Positions 35,460-46,035 of a DNA stretch of 64,000 nucleotides are shown here, one piece after another. This stretch comes from Isoetes taiwanensis (lineage: Eukaryota > Streptophyta > Lycopodiopsida > Isoetales > Isoetaceae), in the NCBI GenBank assembly GCA_021234155.1, contig JAJEKV010000002.1, forward strand, positions 6,705,266 through 6,769,265, written 5' to 3'. Under the pieces are notes generated by a model. That model was given only the letters and a program-made list of their open reading frames with translations. It ran no database searches and was not told where the DNA came from. Numbering within the stretch: the stretch's first letter is position 1; each line of letters starts with the position of its first letter. The position numbers were made by a program, and so were the translations under genes.

Positions 35460-35640
35460 TTGATGACGGTGCACATTGCTGTAACTGTTTCTGATGTTGA
35501 AGGAGCAAATTCAAGGTTAACTGTTTCGTGCTTCTAATGCTTTGATGCATTTGGTGCACATTGTAACCGCTTGACAGTGAAGTGGGCAATTTCGTTAACT
35601 GTTTCGTGCTTCAATTTAGCTAATTATTATTTAGCTAAGC
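35460..35640. repeat. Local duplication, about 95 bp period
   Basis: The words gtgcacattg(c)tgtaac, then gcaa(a)ttc...gttaactgtttcgtgcttc, occur twice (about 35469-35535 and 35556-35613). Confidence 0.7.
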
Positions 35641-36030
35641 TTTATGTTTCTAATTTAAGATTAACCATGTTAACATTATAGTTTACGTAAATGTGAACTC
35701 TTAGTTAACATTCAAACCGCTTCAAGAATTCATCGATCAACTAAACATGTCTGGTTCCATGCAAAGACATTGGAACAAGCTTTTCAAGAAATATGTTCCT
35801 TCATGGTGTTGGATGTATTTGCCGACAAGTATATGGCCTCTATAGTGCTATTATGCTATATATTCTAAACAGTGTGTGACTATCTAAGTGGTTAGATTTG
35901 TTCATTCTATGACCTTATGGTATGTTGGGGCCTCTCGGGTGCCTCTTGTTTCATTATAATATTTATGACTGGGTGCTTCTGGTGATTTTTAGATGCATGT
36001 AGGTTCAAATTTAAGGTTTTCAATATAAAA
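35620..36030. repeat. Dispersed repeat C, copy 1
   Basis: It aligns with 40370-40770 in the same orientation: gtgaactcttagttaacat, catggaacaagctt-like, ggtgttggatgtatttg, gccgacaagtatatgg, and ttggggcctc..gcttcttgttt. Moderately diverged. No coding recognised. Confidence 0.78.
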
Positions 36031-36935
36031 TACTGATTCATCTATATACCTGTTTCTAAAAGTTTTAAATTTTGAGATACTCTGAGACTAAACCTCTATC
36101 AAACCAATTCAATATCTTATTAAGAATGCTTTAACCAATGCAACCGATAAACTAATGTGCTTATTTTTTCTATTGAATCTATGTTCTCAGGGATAGTGAT
36201 TTATGCTTCCATATCAAATCCCCTTGGAACCCCCTATTATTGTGCTACCTATTCTCTTACTCTCAATATCACATAGGTACTTGGTGTGCAAATAATAATA
36301 ATTTATTAATTTGGTCTATAGCTCTCTTAGGACAGAAAGTTAATCTGTATGAAGAAGCGCATGCAAAAGTACACTATCCAACACAAAATAATAGCAACCT
36401 TAGTCATGAGAAAACATCGAATTAAGAAGACGGGTACTAAGTCATTTGGGTAGTTTACGTGGATTTCAATAACTTTAAAATTTTGTTATGACAAAATTGC
36501 ATTGAAGTAAATATGTAGATTCTTAACATCTTTGAAGGGGAAATAAATATGTGGGATTTCTTACCTCTCTGAAATGGCAGATCCATATAGGCATATGAAG
36601 CATGGACATATACAATTGTAAGATGTACATTTTGGTGTACTTTCACATTTGGGCAAGTTATGGCATGTCTCTTTTGAAAAAGTATTGGATATTAGATAGA
36701 GTGCTAGGATTTTATGTATATTTCAAATTTGCCATCTACATATAACCATTTCTTTTTAAAGACAAAACCTTTATATTAAGAGAATGAAAACATTATAAAA
36801 ACGTCAAGGGAGATGGAGATATTTCCAAAGCCTCATCCTTGGTATAGGATGAAGCGTTTAACATCAGATATTGGTCATGATTGGATGATTTCACAAATTG
36901 ATAAATTCATTATGACATTGATTATGTTGACATTG
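36031..36935. other. AT-rich spacer, no gene recognised
   Basis: No coding, repeat or RNA signal seen before the microsatellite. Confidence 0.4.
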
Positions 36936-36940
36936 GTGAT

Positions 36941-37189
36941 CTATCTATCTATCTATCTATCCATCCATCCATCCATCCATCCATCCATCCATCCATCCAT
37001 CCATCCATCCATCCATCCATCCATCCATCCACATCCATCCATCCATCCATCCATCCATCCATCCATCCACCCCCAAGTAGAAGAAAGAAGAAAGGGTATC
37101 CCATCCATCTATCCATCCATCCATCTATCCATCCATCCATCCATCCATCCATCATCCATCCATCCATCCATCCATCTATCGATCTATCG

Positions 37190-37230
<41 letters not shown>

Positions 37231-37233
37231 CCC

Positions 37234-37274
<41 letters not shown>

Positions 37275-37291
37275 ATCTATCTGCCTTACCG

Positions 37292-37347
<56 letters not shown>

Positions 37348-37348
37348 A
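36941..37348. repeat. Compound tetranucleotide microsatellite (CTAT)n / (CCAT)n
   Basis: About 400 bp of ctat and ccat units arranged in blocks: (ctat), long (ccat), a 30-bp interruption with agaagaaagaagaaaggg (about 37077-37097), (ccat/ctat) again, then long (ctat) to the end. Imperfections such as cttat and ctgccttaccgt occur at 37273-37292. The 181-codon frame rich in Ser-Ile-His-Pro and Ser-Ile-Tyr-Leu is a pure repeat artefact. Confidence 0.98.
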
Positions 37349-37379
37349 AGTATTATAATTCATGTATCGGGTAGCTCTT

Positions 37380-38245
37380 TCGCACCTTTGCCTAAACTAG
37401 TTAAACCCTAAACCCTTACTCATAGATGAGGGTTCAAGTCCTAGGTACAACAGTGCTATATGCACCCGCTAGTCCTAGGTTAGCCCCGCCTGGCGTTGTT
37501 GCTTAATGGTCATTCTACCGGTGTGGCGCCGCTTTATGATTTCATAAACCCTTAGCACTAAATGTGCCGCCCGCATGAGAAGGCCCCTCCCGGCCCACCT
37601 CCTAGCGGCGGCAACAACGCATCTTACATGTATTTGGGCGCCAGCCAGCTTGTTTCCTCGCTTCTTATGGTTCCCTAGGTGTGACAAAAAGGGCATGGAG
37701 TATACATGCCATTACCACCTCCCTAGCTTGAGGTTTTGTGGTTACAAGAACCTGCCTAAGGTACTTCCCTTTGTCATAGACGCAGGTTTCAAGTCCTAGT
37801 TGCAAATGCTATATGCACCCGCTAGTCCTAGCTAGCCTCATCACATGTGTTGCTTAATGGTTCTTCTATTGTGTGGCGCAGGCTTTTTATGATTTCATGT
37901 AAAACCCTTAGCATTAAATAAATATGTTGGTGGAAAGGCCACCCCGTCTGTCTCTATAGTAGAGTGTGTGGCAACATCCACCACATGTAATGGTACGTAC
38001 CAATTGTCTTCATGGTTCCCTTTAGTGGACAAAAGAGCATGAAGTATGGCATGCCATTATCACCTCTCTTGAGGTTTTGTGGTTATAAGAACTCCGCCTA
38101 AGGTACTTCCCTTTCTCATAGATGAGGGTTCAAGTCCTAGGTGCAACAAAGGCTATATGCACCGCTAGTCCTATTAGTCCTGCCTTATTGCTGTATGCTT
38201 AATGGTTCTTCACCGTGGGCGCGGGCTCATGATTTCCCCATAAAC
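37380..38245. repeat. Tandem array of about 350 bp units bearing a Pol III B-box-like word
   Basis: Three units, starting near 37380, 37730 and 38080, share in order tgcctaaggtacttccctt, catagatgagggttcaag, tcctaggtgcaa, gctatatgcaccgctagtcc, gcttaatggttcttc and ttatgatttc..taaaccc. The word ggttcaagtcc (37430 and 38127) fits the tRNA B box (GGTTCRANNCC), and tgcctaaggta about 30 bases upstream partly fits an A box. This suggests a tRNA-derived SINE head inside each unit, but no poly(A) or other SINE tail is apparent. Confidence 0.72.
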
Positions 38246-38279
38246 CATGCTTCTCCCAAAACAAGGAGAGAGAGAGAAT

Positions 38280-38895
38280 GCTGGAGGCTAAGTGGTGCTC
38301 TGATCCCCACGTGGCATAATGTTGAGCCTAGGGTGGCATGTCGTTTGGAGCCACCTTGGCATTAAAAGCTGGAGCCTAGGTATGGTTTTAGGCACTTTGG
38401 AGCCTAGGTAGTGTTTCTGCTTCTACCTTTGGGACGCTAGAGGCCACGTAGATGGTTGAGCCACCTTGGCATGTTGGAGCCGAGGTGCCGTTTGAGCAAG
38501 CTTGGTATGTTAGGAGCCCCATGTGGTATGCTTGTTACCTTGGCATGTTGGAGCCTAATGGTTTATTTTGAACCACCTTGCATGTTGGAGCCTAGGTGGC
38601 ATGTTTGAGCCACCTTGGCATGTTGGAGCCTAGGTGGCGTGCTGGCTTACCTTGGCACATTGGAGCCCACGCGTGCTTAAGGTTGAGCCACCTTGGCATG
38701 TTGGCACGTTGGAGCCCATCAGTATGTAGTGTGGGAGCCTAACACCTTGGCATGCTGGTTTTGTGGCGTGTTCGAGCCATATTGGTATGTTGGAGCCCAC
38801 GTGCATGGCTGAGCGAAGCTTGACATGTTGGAGCCTAGGTGGCATGTTTGAGCCATCTTGGCATAAGAGCCTAGGTGCCATGTCACCCACAATAT
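38280..38895. repeat. Minisatellite, about 36 bp unit (gagcctaggtggcatg ... gccaccttggcatgttg)
   Basis: Roughly 14-16 imperfect units of gttggagcctaggtggcatg then tttgagccaccttggcat. The best preserved are at 38560-38640. The unit contains its own imperfect inverted word (ccaccttgg / cctaggtgg), so strands can fold. Frames across it are repeat artefacts. Confidence 0.92.
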
Positions 38896-38924
38896 GCCAA
38901 TGTCACCCCATGAAAAACCAAAGA

Positions 38925-39865
38925 TGTACATCTTTTTTCATTAGTGGCCTAGTCAAACTTCTGAACTTGCTTACTTGGCATGCTACATGTCACCGTAATT
39001 GGAGAGCCACATCATCTTTTTCCATGCTCTTTTGCTGGTGTCACAAGTGTAACGACATCGATTCCTTTACACCTCTAGCATTCATTTCTTATGGGTTAGT
39101 AGACCTGATTTTGTCAAATGTTTCAAATGGTTATCTAGAGAATCTTTCTAGAAGTACAAAGGACCAAGGATTGATCATATCATGGCCTCCAAGTTTGCCT
39201 TGTATAGGTGCTCCATATTATTGGACATGTATGTTCCTTGTATACACGCATTTCCTTTTCTTCTAATCTATTTGAAATGTTGCAAAGTTAGAAGCTTCCT
39301 CAATTTGGGACTCACGAGATCCAACAACCCACTCCCTTCACGAGTCAGTCCATATGTGAATCGCCAACAAGGAAATGGATTTTCGTTCTATTACATGTCC
39401 ACGCTGCCACCGGCTTCGGTGTTATTATGTCACCCAAATTTTGCCAACATCATCAAATGGAAAGTTAAGATGGACATCCTTCATTTTAGCCTAGTCAAAA
39501 ACTTGAAATTGCTTATTTTGACATGAGTGCCACATGATCTTTTCCATGCTATTTGTTGGTGTCATTAAGGGTAACATCATGTGCTGTCAAATCCTGACCA
39601 CTTGTGGCAAGGAAAGCATCCCATTATGTTAACCCTCTACATTTTTGCATGGAGATCTTAGACAAATGTGCCCGAAAAGCTTGCATAATTATCATCATGT
39701 CCACATCACTACATTCCGCTTATATCACCCAAAAATTCTGCTTGGCCATCACCCCCATGGAAAACTAAAGTTGCACATTTTTATATTTTTGGTCCAGTCA
39801 AAAGTTGGCCTTGCTTTACTAGGCATAATCTGTCACCAATGGCATGCCACATTATCATGTGTGCA
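38925..39865. repeat. Diverged direct repeats with gcctagtcaaa ... ccatgctcttttgctggtgtca
   Basis: Three copies, near 38940, 39475 and 39765, share catctt..catt, ggcctagtcaaa, cttg(c)ttac, gccacat.atcttttccatgct and ttggtgtcac. Spacing is about 535 then 290 bp. A 167-codon plus-strand frame (38763-39266) spans it and has no recognised domain. Confidence 0.7.
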
Positions 39866-40033
39866 TGTCAATCCTTTACAAATTTACCTTTTCCACTTAT
39901 TTCATAGAGATTGGAAAATACCTCTTCAAGGACGGACTGCTTAATCCCAAGCTTTGGCTATGGCTATGACGACTTCGCTCAAAAGTGTAGCTCAAGTATG
40001 GCGGATAAAAATGCCTCGCTTGGCTGACACTAG

Positions 40034-40160
40034 AGGTGTATGGATGGCATGGAGCTATGGCAAAGGAAGCTATGGTGCTATATGGATGGCACCTCAGAGC
40101 TACAAGTGAAGGGGTGGTATGGATGGCACCGAGCTATGGCGGTGGATGCGATGGTGCAGA
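40034..40160. repeat. Short tandem repeat, about 50 bp unit (tatggatggca..gagctatggc)
   Basis: The unit gtatggatggca followed by gagcta(t/c) and ggtg occurs three times (about 40038, 40080, 40118), with drift between. Confidence 0.8.
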
Positions 40161-40369
40161 AGAAATTCCTCCCCCCACATTAAAACCCCTAATGCATCGC
40201 TCCTTACCGGGGAATATTATCCTTAACTATAAAGTCGTAAAATAAATTGTAGTATAGGCTCTTTTTAGTTTAGATGAACTGACCAGATTTGGTGCGAGCG
40301 CACTCCGCTTGATGGTGATCTCGCATCGCATCCCATTGGTTCCCAGCCTTTTCCTCTAATAGTGATTAG

Positions 40370-40770
40370 CCACAGCTAATATTTATGCAAATGAACTCTA
40401 GTTAACATCAAATTGCTTGTGCAATTCCGCAACCGTAGAAAGTAAAACATGTTCCTATTCCACAAAAGACATGGAACAAGCTTTGCAATAGATATTTTCC
40501 TCGTGGTGTTGATGTATTTGGCCGACAAGTATATGGACTTCATAGCTTGGATTGTGCTGCTATATATTTGATTGTGCTACATATCTCTAAACGAGGCACC
40601 TCGACTATCCTCAATTGGCCGACGGTCCATCCTAATGACTCATCATATGTTTTGGCCTCCGGGCCGCTTCTTGTTTCGGATGGTCATTTGTGAGTCGGGG
40701 AGCTTCTTCTTAAATTATGATCATTTATTACCGGGGTACTCTTAAGGATTTTGAAATATGGAATACAGCT
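40370..40770. repeat. Dispersed repeat C, copy 2
   Basis: Partner of 35620-36030 in the same orientation, sharing gaactctagttaacat, gacatggaacaagctt, gtatttggccgacaag and ttgaaatat/ttcaatata-like ends. Copy 2 holds an extra stretch around 40550-40600. Confidence 0.78.
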
Positions 40771-42335
40771 TTGTACCTAAGGTTTTGAAATATAGAAAAG
40801 TAGAGCCATTTGAGGAATGATCAGGAGTTAAAGTTTAGCAAGTAGGCGAGTTATATTTCAATGGGTGCAATACTCCACTTATCCAAGTTCTGGCTTCTTA
40901 GCATGAGAGCAGACGAGGCCTTATGAGCAGATGGCTCCATCCTCCACCGCAGCGATCTCGCTTGTAAGAAAAGAGCTTACGCCCCTTCAAGAAAGTGTTG
41001 AGAAGAACACTTTATGTTAGAAATTTTGCAACTACCTACCACAGCTTACAAAAATTTCAGAATTTTTCTTCTCATACATAATTTCGCTAAATGATTATTC
41101 AATGTTAGTAAATATCATCCTCAATCTCTTTTAAGCATTGATTCCACTAATAAAGTAAATACCTCATAATGACTCAAGTACATCTTTACCCCAACAAAAA
41201 TCATGAAATTGGCCGACCACCTGAAAAATGTAAGAATAGAATAGAATAGAATAGCACCTGAGACCAATTCGGGTCAAGTGTATCCAAACAAAAGAGAGTT
41301 AAAGCTAAAGCCGTGACATCAAGGCTGCAGCAAGTAATGGGTGCCGGCACATTGTACAATTCTGTATAGGATACCACACGGCCCTGAGGACATAACTCGA
41401 GTCCTGCATCCATAACCTCCTGGAGGTATGACCCTTAACAAAATCCCATTGACGCCAGAGAGCTCAAATAACTCGCCACCGCTGGCTGTGCACTAGTAAT
41501 CTAACATACCGCTTCTCGGATATGGGCAACCGGGCGCATCCGAGGGCATACATTCATCTCACGGTTTCCGGTGGCAAAGACCGGCAAAGTCTTTCCTCCC
41601 GTGCTTCCCCGTTTCTCCAACGCCCCCGCCTCTACCGCGAGACGCATGTGCACTCCATGCTAATGGAAGCTTAAGTAAGTCCAAGGCTTCTTCATGGGTA
41701 AATGGATAACATAAGAAAATCCCAAAAAAAGTCAAGAAATACAAAATATTACAATACAAAACATCGCTATCTTGAAGCTGAGGTCCTAACACCCTGAAAA
41801 TGCCTCCCAATCCAAAGGTGGAAGCCACAAATTGTGTTACCAAAACTAGCTCTCGGCGTAGCTCTTCGCTTCCAAGAGGATGCATCAAAGAAGGAAGTGT
41901 ACAAATGCTAAAAGATTATTTTATACCCTCGCAGACGCTATTATTGGAGATGAAGGTAGTTTGAGGTGATGTTACTATGTCAAGAAACGACAGACCTCGG
42001 AGGTTCCGTGAATGCAACCCTCGGCGGCGGGCGCTCTGCGGAACCCTGTGTCCCATATCTTAACCTCACCTACATTATATTGTCTAGTGAAATATAATTT
42101 ATTCTATCTACTTAAATTTAGCATATTTGTTGATCTATGGAATATTCTTGGGATCCCAAAGGTCCCTTTGCATTGATATCTTTTCACTTCCAAATTAAAA
42201 TTTTTTTACTCATTTATGGATGTCTATTAGGTTAAAGTTGTTTATACTACCCTCGCCCAGAATGCCACCTACCAATTTTATAATTTATCCTTTCCATATG
42301 TTTTCTAATAACCTAACATTAATTTGCATGCATAA
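40771..42335. other. Spacer, no gene recognised
   Basis: A short (gaata) run (agaatagaatagaatag, about 41233-41250) is the only simple repeat. The 109-codon minus-strand frame at 41559-41888 has ordinary composition but no recognised domain. Confidence 0.4.
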
Positions 42336-42339
42336 AGAA

Positions 42340-42435
42340 GAAGAACTACCAATAAATAACGTCAACACAAGCATTGGGAATTGCTAAAACATGTATATAT
42401 GAATAAAAATCAAAGATGCGTATATTTTGAATTGC
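42340..42435. repeat. Dispersed repeat D, outlying copy
   Basis: It matches the array at 51.7-52.1 kb: gggaattgctaaaacatg, tatatatgaataaaaatca and aagatgcgtatattttg occur there in the same order. Confidence 0.7.
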
Positions 42436-42482
42436 TTTCATTCTACTCTACAAAAAGTACCTAGGTTAAAGCCAAACATCGC

Positions 42483-43100
42483 TCTTCTCGCTCTTTCCTC
42501 TTCCCTTTGGGCTACGCTGGCCTACCTGGCGCCCGCGCTGTCGAGGCTCAGCTTCAGCGGATGCAAAGGATGGGATGGCGCGGAGCAAGCCGGGTAAGTA
42601 AGGATGGCTTCCCCGTGGTAGCTCGAGGGATGTCCGGGCCAGCGCTGCGATACCAAAGCTGGCGCCGAAGCGAGGGCTGGTGGATGGGGTGAGGAGGCAC
42701 CTCCATGGCCATCGGAAGCGCTCGGTGCCGCTTCCCCGCTAATCGGGCGACATGCTAGCGCCTCGCTTTCCAGCACCCAGCCAGAAGAGGTTACGGTCCG
42801 GAGTTGCTTGGGTGAAGCTTTGCCTGCTGGAGGTATGAAGGTATGCTTGTTGCTTTAAAAGCGTCAAAGATGGATTTTGACGGAGCAGCCATAGTCATCC
42901 CGCAACGGTTTTTCCCGTGGCTTTTTAATCCCGGCCATGATGGTTGTGTTCTAGCTCAGCCTGTGCTTTCGTCATACAAGGCTTCGCCCATGTTCTTTGT
43001 CGACTCTGGTCCAGGACTTCAACCTTATGTACTTGGTCCCATAACCCATTGGGTTCCGCGGATTAAAAATTTTTCCTTCCTTCCTTCCTTTCTTCTTGCA
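42483..43100 (+). mobile_element. GC-rich insertion with LINE/SINE-like (TTCC)n tail
   Basis: A sharp GC-rich block in AT-rich surroundings, ending tatgtacttggtccc, an inverted word (aacccattgggttccgcgg) and ttttccttccttccttcc. The tail layout mirrors the 25.5-26.7 kb insertion, suggesting the same class of non-LTR retroelement. No endonuclease or reverse transcriptase motifs are visible, so it would be strongly 5'-truncated or a non-autonomous element. No target duplication identified. Confidence 0.42.
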
Positions 43101-43126
43101 TTTCCTTTTGGCCATGTAATTTTTTT

Positions 43127-43780
43127 GGGAAAACTAAAATAATTTCTTAACTTTATGCAAAATTCACAGCTTTACCCCTAACTTTCTAAAAATTCATAAA
43201 ATGCCCCTAAAAAAACCTATACATGTATTTGTATTTCTTCGCTTTCATAAAAATGCCCTTAACTTTGTTTTATTTCCATAAAATAATTCCCTAACTTTTA
43301 ATGAAATTCAAGAAATGCCCCTAACTTTTTGTAATATTTGACTAAAAGCCCTTGCTCAACGTGATGACAAATTTCTGAACAATAGAAGACTTATAGATCT
43401 TATTGTAGCGGCATTCAACAGATGTTAATGATTGATCCGGCCACTCTAAATTTCTCTTAGGACCAATTTACGCCTAGCAATTTCTCTGGGACTCTAAATT
43501 CTAAAGAACATACAGGTGGGAGGCGGTGAACAATGGCAAATGAACTCTATTGCATGCAATGAACTCACTCCGGCTTGTCGAGACTCCATTCGTGAGAACT
43601 CCCGCAGCCAATTTAGTCCACGCCAATTTAGGTTACACATTACGGTTTGGACAAAATACGGGGAGGGTATACCCTTTTGGACAAATGTTTGATTGGATAA
43701 GGGCATTTAGGTGAATTTTTAAAAAGTTAGGGAATTAACTATGAATTTAGCATAAGTTAAGGGTATTTTGTAGTTTTCCC
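43127..43780. mobile_element. 654 bp element with about 90 bp terminal inverted repeats (MULE/MITE-like)
   Basis: The left end starts gggaaaactaaaataat and continues with ttaactttatgc, cccctaactttctaaaaatt and aaaatgccc. The right end, read on the opposite strand, is gggaaaactacaaaatac, ttaacttatgct, ccctaactttttaaaaatt and aaatgccc. The arms match over about 90 bp with small differences. Both flanks are T-runs (seven T before the left end; eleven after the right), consistent with a T-rich 8-9 bp target duplication. The interior has further ccctaact words. No transposase coding is visible, so it is non-autonomous. Plant Mutator-like MITEs have this architecture; the family is inferred. Confidence 0.78.
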
Positions 43781-45915
43781 CTTTTTTTTTTTCCTTTTTC
43801 CTCATTGTGCCTTAGCGAGGCGGTGGTTGCAACTTTTCCTACGGCATATTTGACCTTGTGAAGCGGCGTTTAGCGAGACTTAGTTCTGAAGATCAGCAGG
43901 GAAAAGAAATGATTATTGAATGAATGCGTGAGAAGAAGCAGTTGATGCGGCCGAGAGCGGTGATGGCGAGGGAGGCGGCAAGTGATCTTTGGAAGCGAGG
44001 AAAAGCAATCAAAAATCCGTGGAATGTGGGTATATTCTTTGAATTTGAATGCCGATTACCATTTTGAAGTCGATCCTTCTTTAATGATTTTTGATTTGTG
44101 CGCCTTTGTTGCCAAGGTTTTGAAGATTCGAGCTAAAAAATAGGTTAGCTTCTACAGAGTCTAGGGTTTCTTGAGTACTTCTTAAACTCATCTTTGGTAT
44201 GGCATTGCAATCAACGGAATTCCTATTCCTTTTTTCTCTCTCTTGAGCAAGCATGTTTTAAATATTTATGGATTCGAGGGTTATTTATGTTGAAGGGCAC
44301 AAAGGTAAATTTTGATAATTCTAGTACGCAATTCATTTTAGATGCATCGATTTCATTTAAGCGGAGACCTCTTTCGCTTATGCGGTTAAGTTGCCATGTT
44401 TGTCGCAAAACAAGGCGAGGGCCCGACCATTTTCGACTTTTATCTGAGAAAATATGGATGGTAGATATAGAACTATGAAGCTCCTATTTCAAAATAGCTC
44501 CATCTAAATGGTATGCCTTGAAACTTTAATTTCTAAGTTTTTGGGGGTTTGTGTTTGTTGTGGTGGATTCTGAGGGGCATTTTGATTTTACGCACTTAGT
44601 AGTGCAGGATGTGCCAGCATTTTGATAAATGATTATTTGTCCTAATAGGCTATATGGTAGCCATTTCTCTAAAATATTGCATTGACTGCTATAAAAAGAC
44701 TTTAGCGTAATGTTCTTCCGGATTCTTCTATGGTGGAAACGTAGATGCATAATACATCAGCCCGAGCATTATTTTGCCATGTGCTCCAATAGGTGAGATT
44801 TTTCTTGCAAGAGTGTAGCATGATTTTCGGTTAAGCTGTGAAAAATGGGCCTCCTCGATCTTCCTCTACATTATCCGCATTCACGGATATTACTCCTCCA
44901 TTCATTACAAAAGCCTTGAGAAGCTGAGTTGGATAGATAGCCTACTCTTATGCTGCGCATATTTCAGAAGTGAGTTAGAGCAAGCTTTCCAAAGACCACA
45001 TGACACAATAACTATACATGGTAGAGGTAACATTTATATTCTCGGTCTTTTATAATATCAATCGCCGAGTGAGTGTTGGTTTGTGCTATATTCGCGATCA
45101 TTATATGCTCTTTCTTTATCAGAGCATTAGAATATTTGAAGTTATTTGTTTCATTATTTGTAATTTCAAGATACTGCGGTAGAAATTTTGGGTGCACTTG
45201 AATTTTTAATTTTGCTTTCTATTTACTTGATTCTTGAAGCTTCGGGGAAGTGGATTTGAAGAATAATAGGAATGGGTGGAGCAAAGGCAAGGTGGTATCT
45301 AATTAAAACTACGGGAGTTTAAATCTGAGGAATAATAGAAATGTGTGCTTTCTAGATACAAATAAAAGAAGAGTAAAATAAATAAAGAGGGGTTTATGAA
45401 AGCTATTCGAGCATCTAGAAAAGATCGCATGAGTTCAAATTTCATCTAGCGATGAAGGCGGTAGTGCATTATCGGCAAAGATCCGACACTAATTTTGGGC
45501 CAGAGCATTAGCCCAAATAGATCTTCTGGCTTACGATCCACAGGGATCTTCCGTGGCTTATTTAGGAGAAAAGAATGGTATTTCTTAACTCGGAGATAGA
45601 AATATCCTAATGAAGCTGTAGCGGTCACGCTACTTCGGCTACTAGATGCGCTGCGCAGCTATTGGAAAGCCAGGAGCCTTTGAACATGTAGAGTGAAAGC
45701 GTTAGCAAGCTTCGAGGCTATGGGTCTTAACAAAAAGTTAAACTTCGATTTACAATCTTCTCCAACTCCTAAATCTTGGTGTCTTTGTGATTGTTGAAGC
45801 ATAGGAGTCAGCGAAGAATAGGAATGATTGGCTTGAAGGGGATTGGAATTATAATCTTTTCTTTCTTTGCAGGGGTTAACTGCTTTGTGACCCTTAGCAG
45901 TTACAACTCTATACG
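43781..45915. other. Spacer, no gene recognised
   Basis: No domain in frames of up to 94 codons (44194-44478 plus) and no repeat seen. Confidence 0.4.
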
Positions 45916-45920
45916 CCATG

Positions 45921-46035
45921 CAAATGGTGATTTTATAACTGTAACACCATTTCGAGGATTTGTTGGATCTTTATGCATACATGCAAATGCGTGATTTTGT
46001 AGCTTTTGTAACACCATTTCAGATTTGTTGGGTTA
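45921..46035. repeat. Local duplication, about 63 bp period
   Basis: gcaaatggtgattttataac..tgtaacaccatttcgaggatttgttgga is followed by gcaaatgcgtgattttgta..tgtaacaccatttcagatttgttggg. Confidence 0.85.

Noticed and set aside
36813-37358. 181-codon frame of Ser-Ile-His-Pro / Ser-Ile-Tyr-Leu repeats
   Set aside because: Direct translation of the tetranucleotide microsatellite, with the opposite strand equally open.
37430-37445. tRNA gene suggested by the B-box-like word
   Set aside because: No acceptor stem, anticodon arm or proper A-box spacing; treated as a SINE-like repeat.
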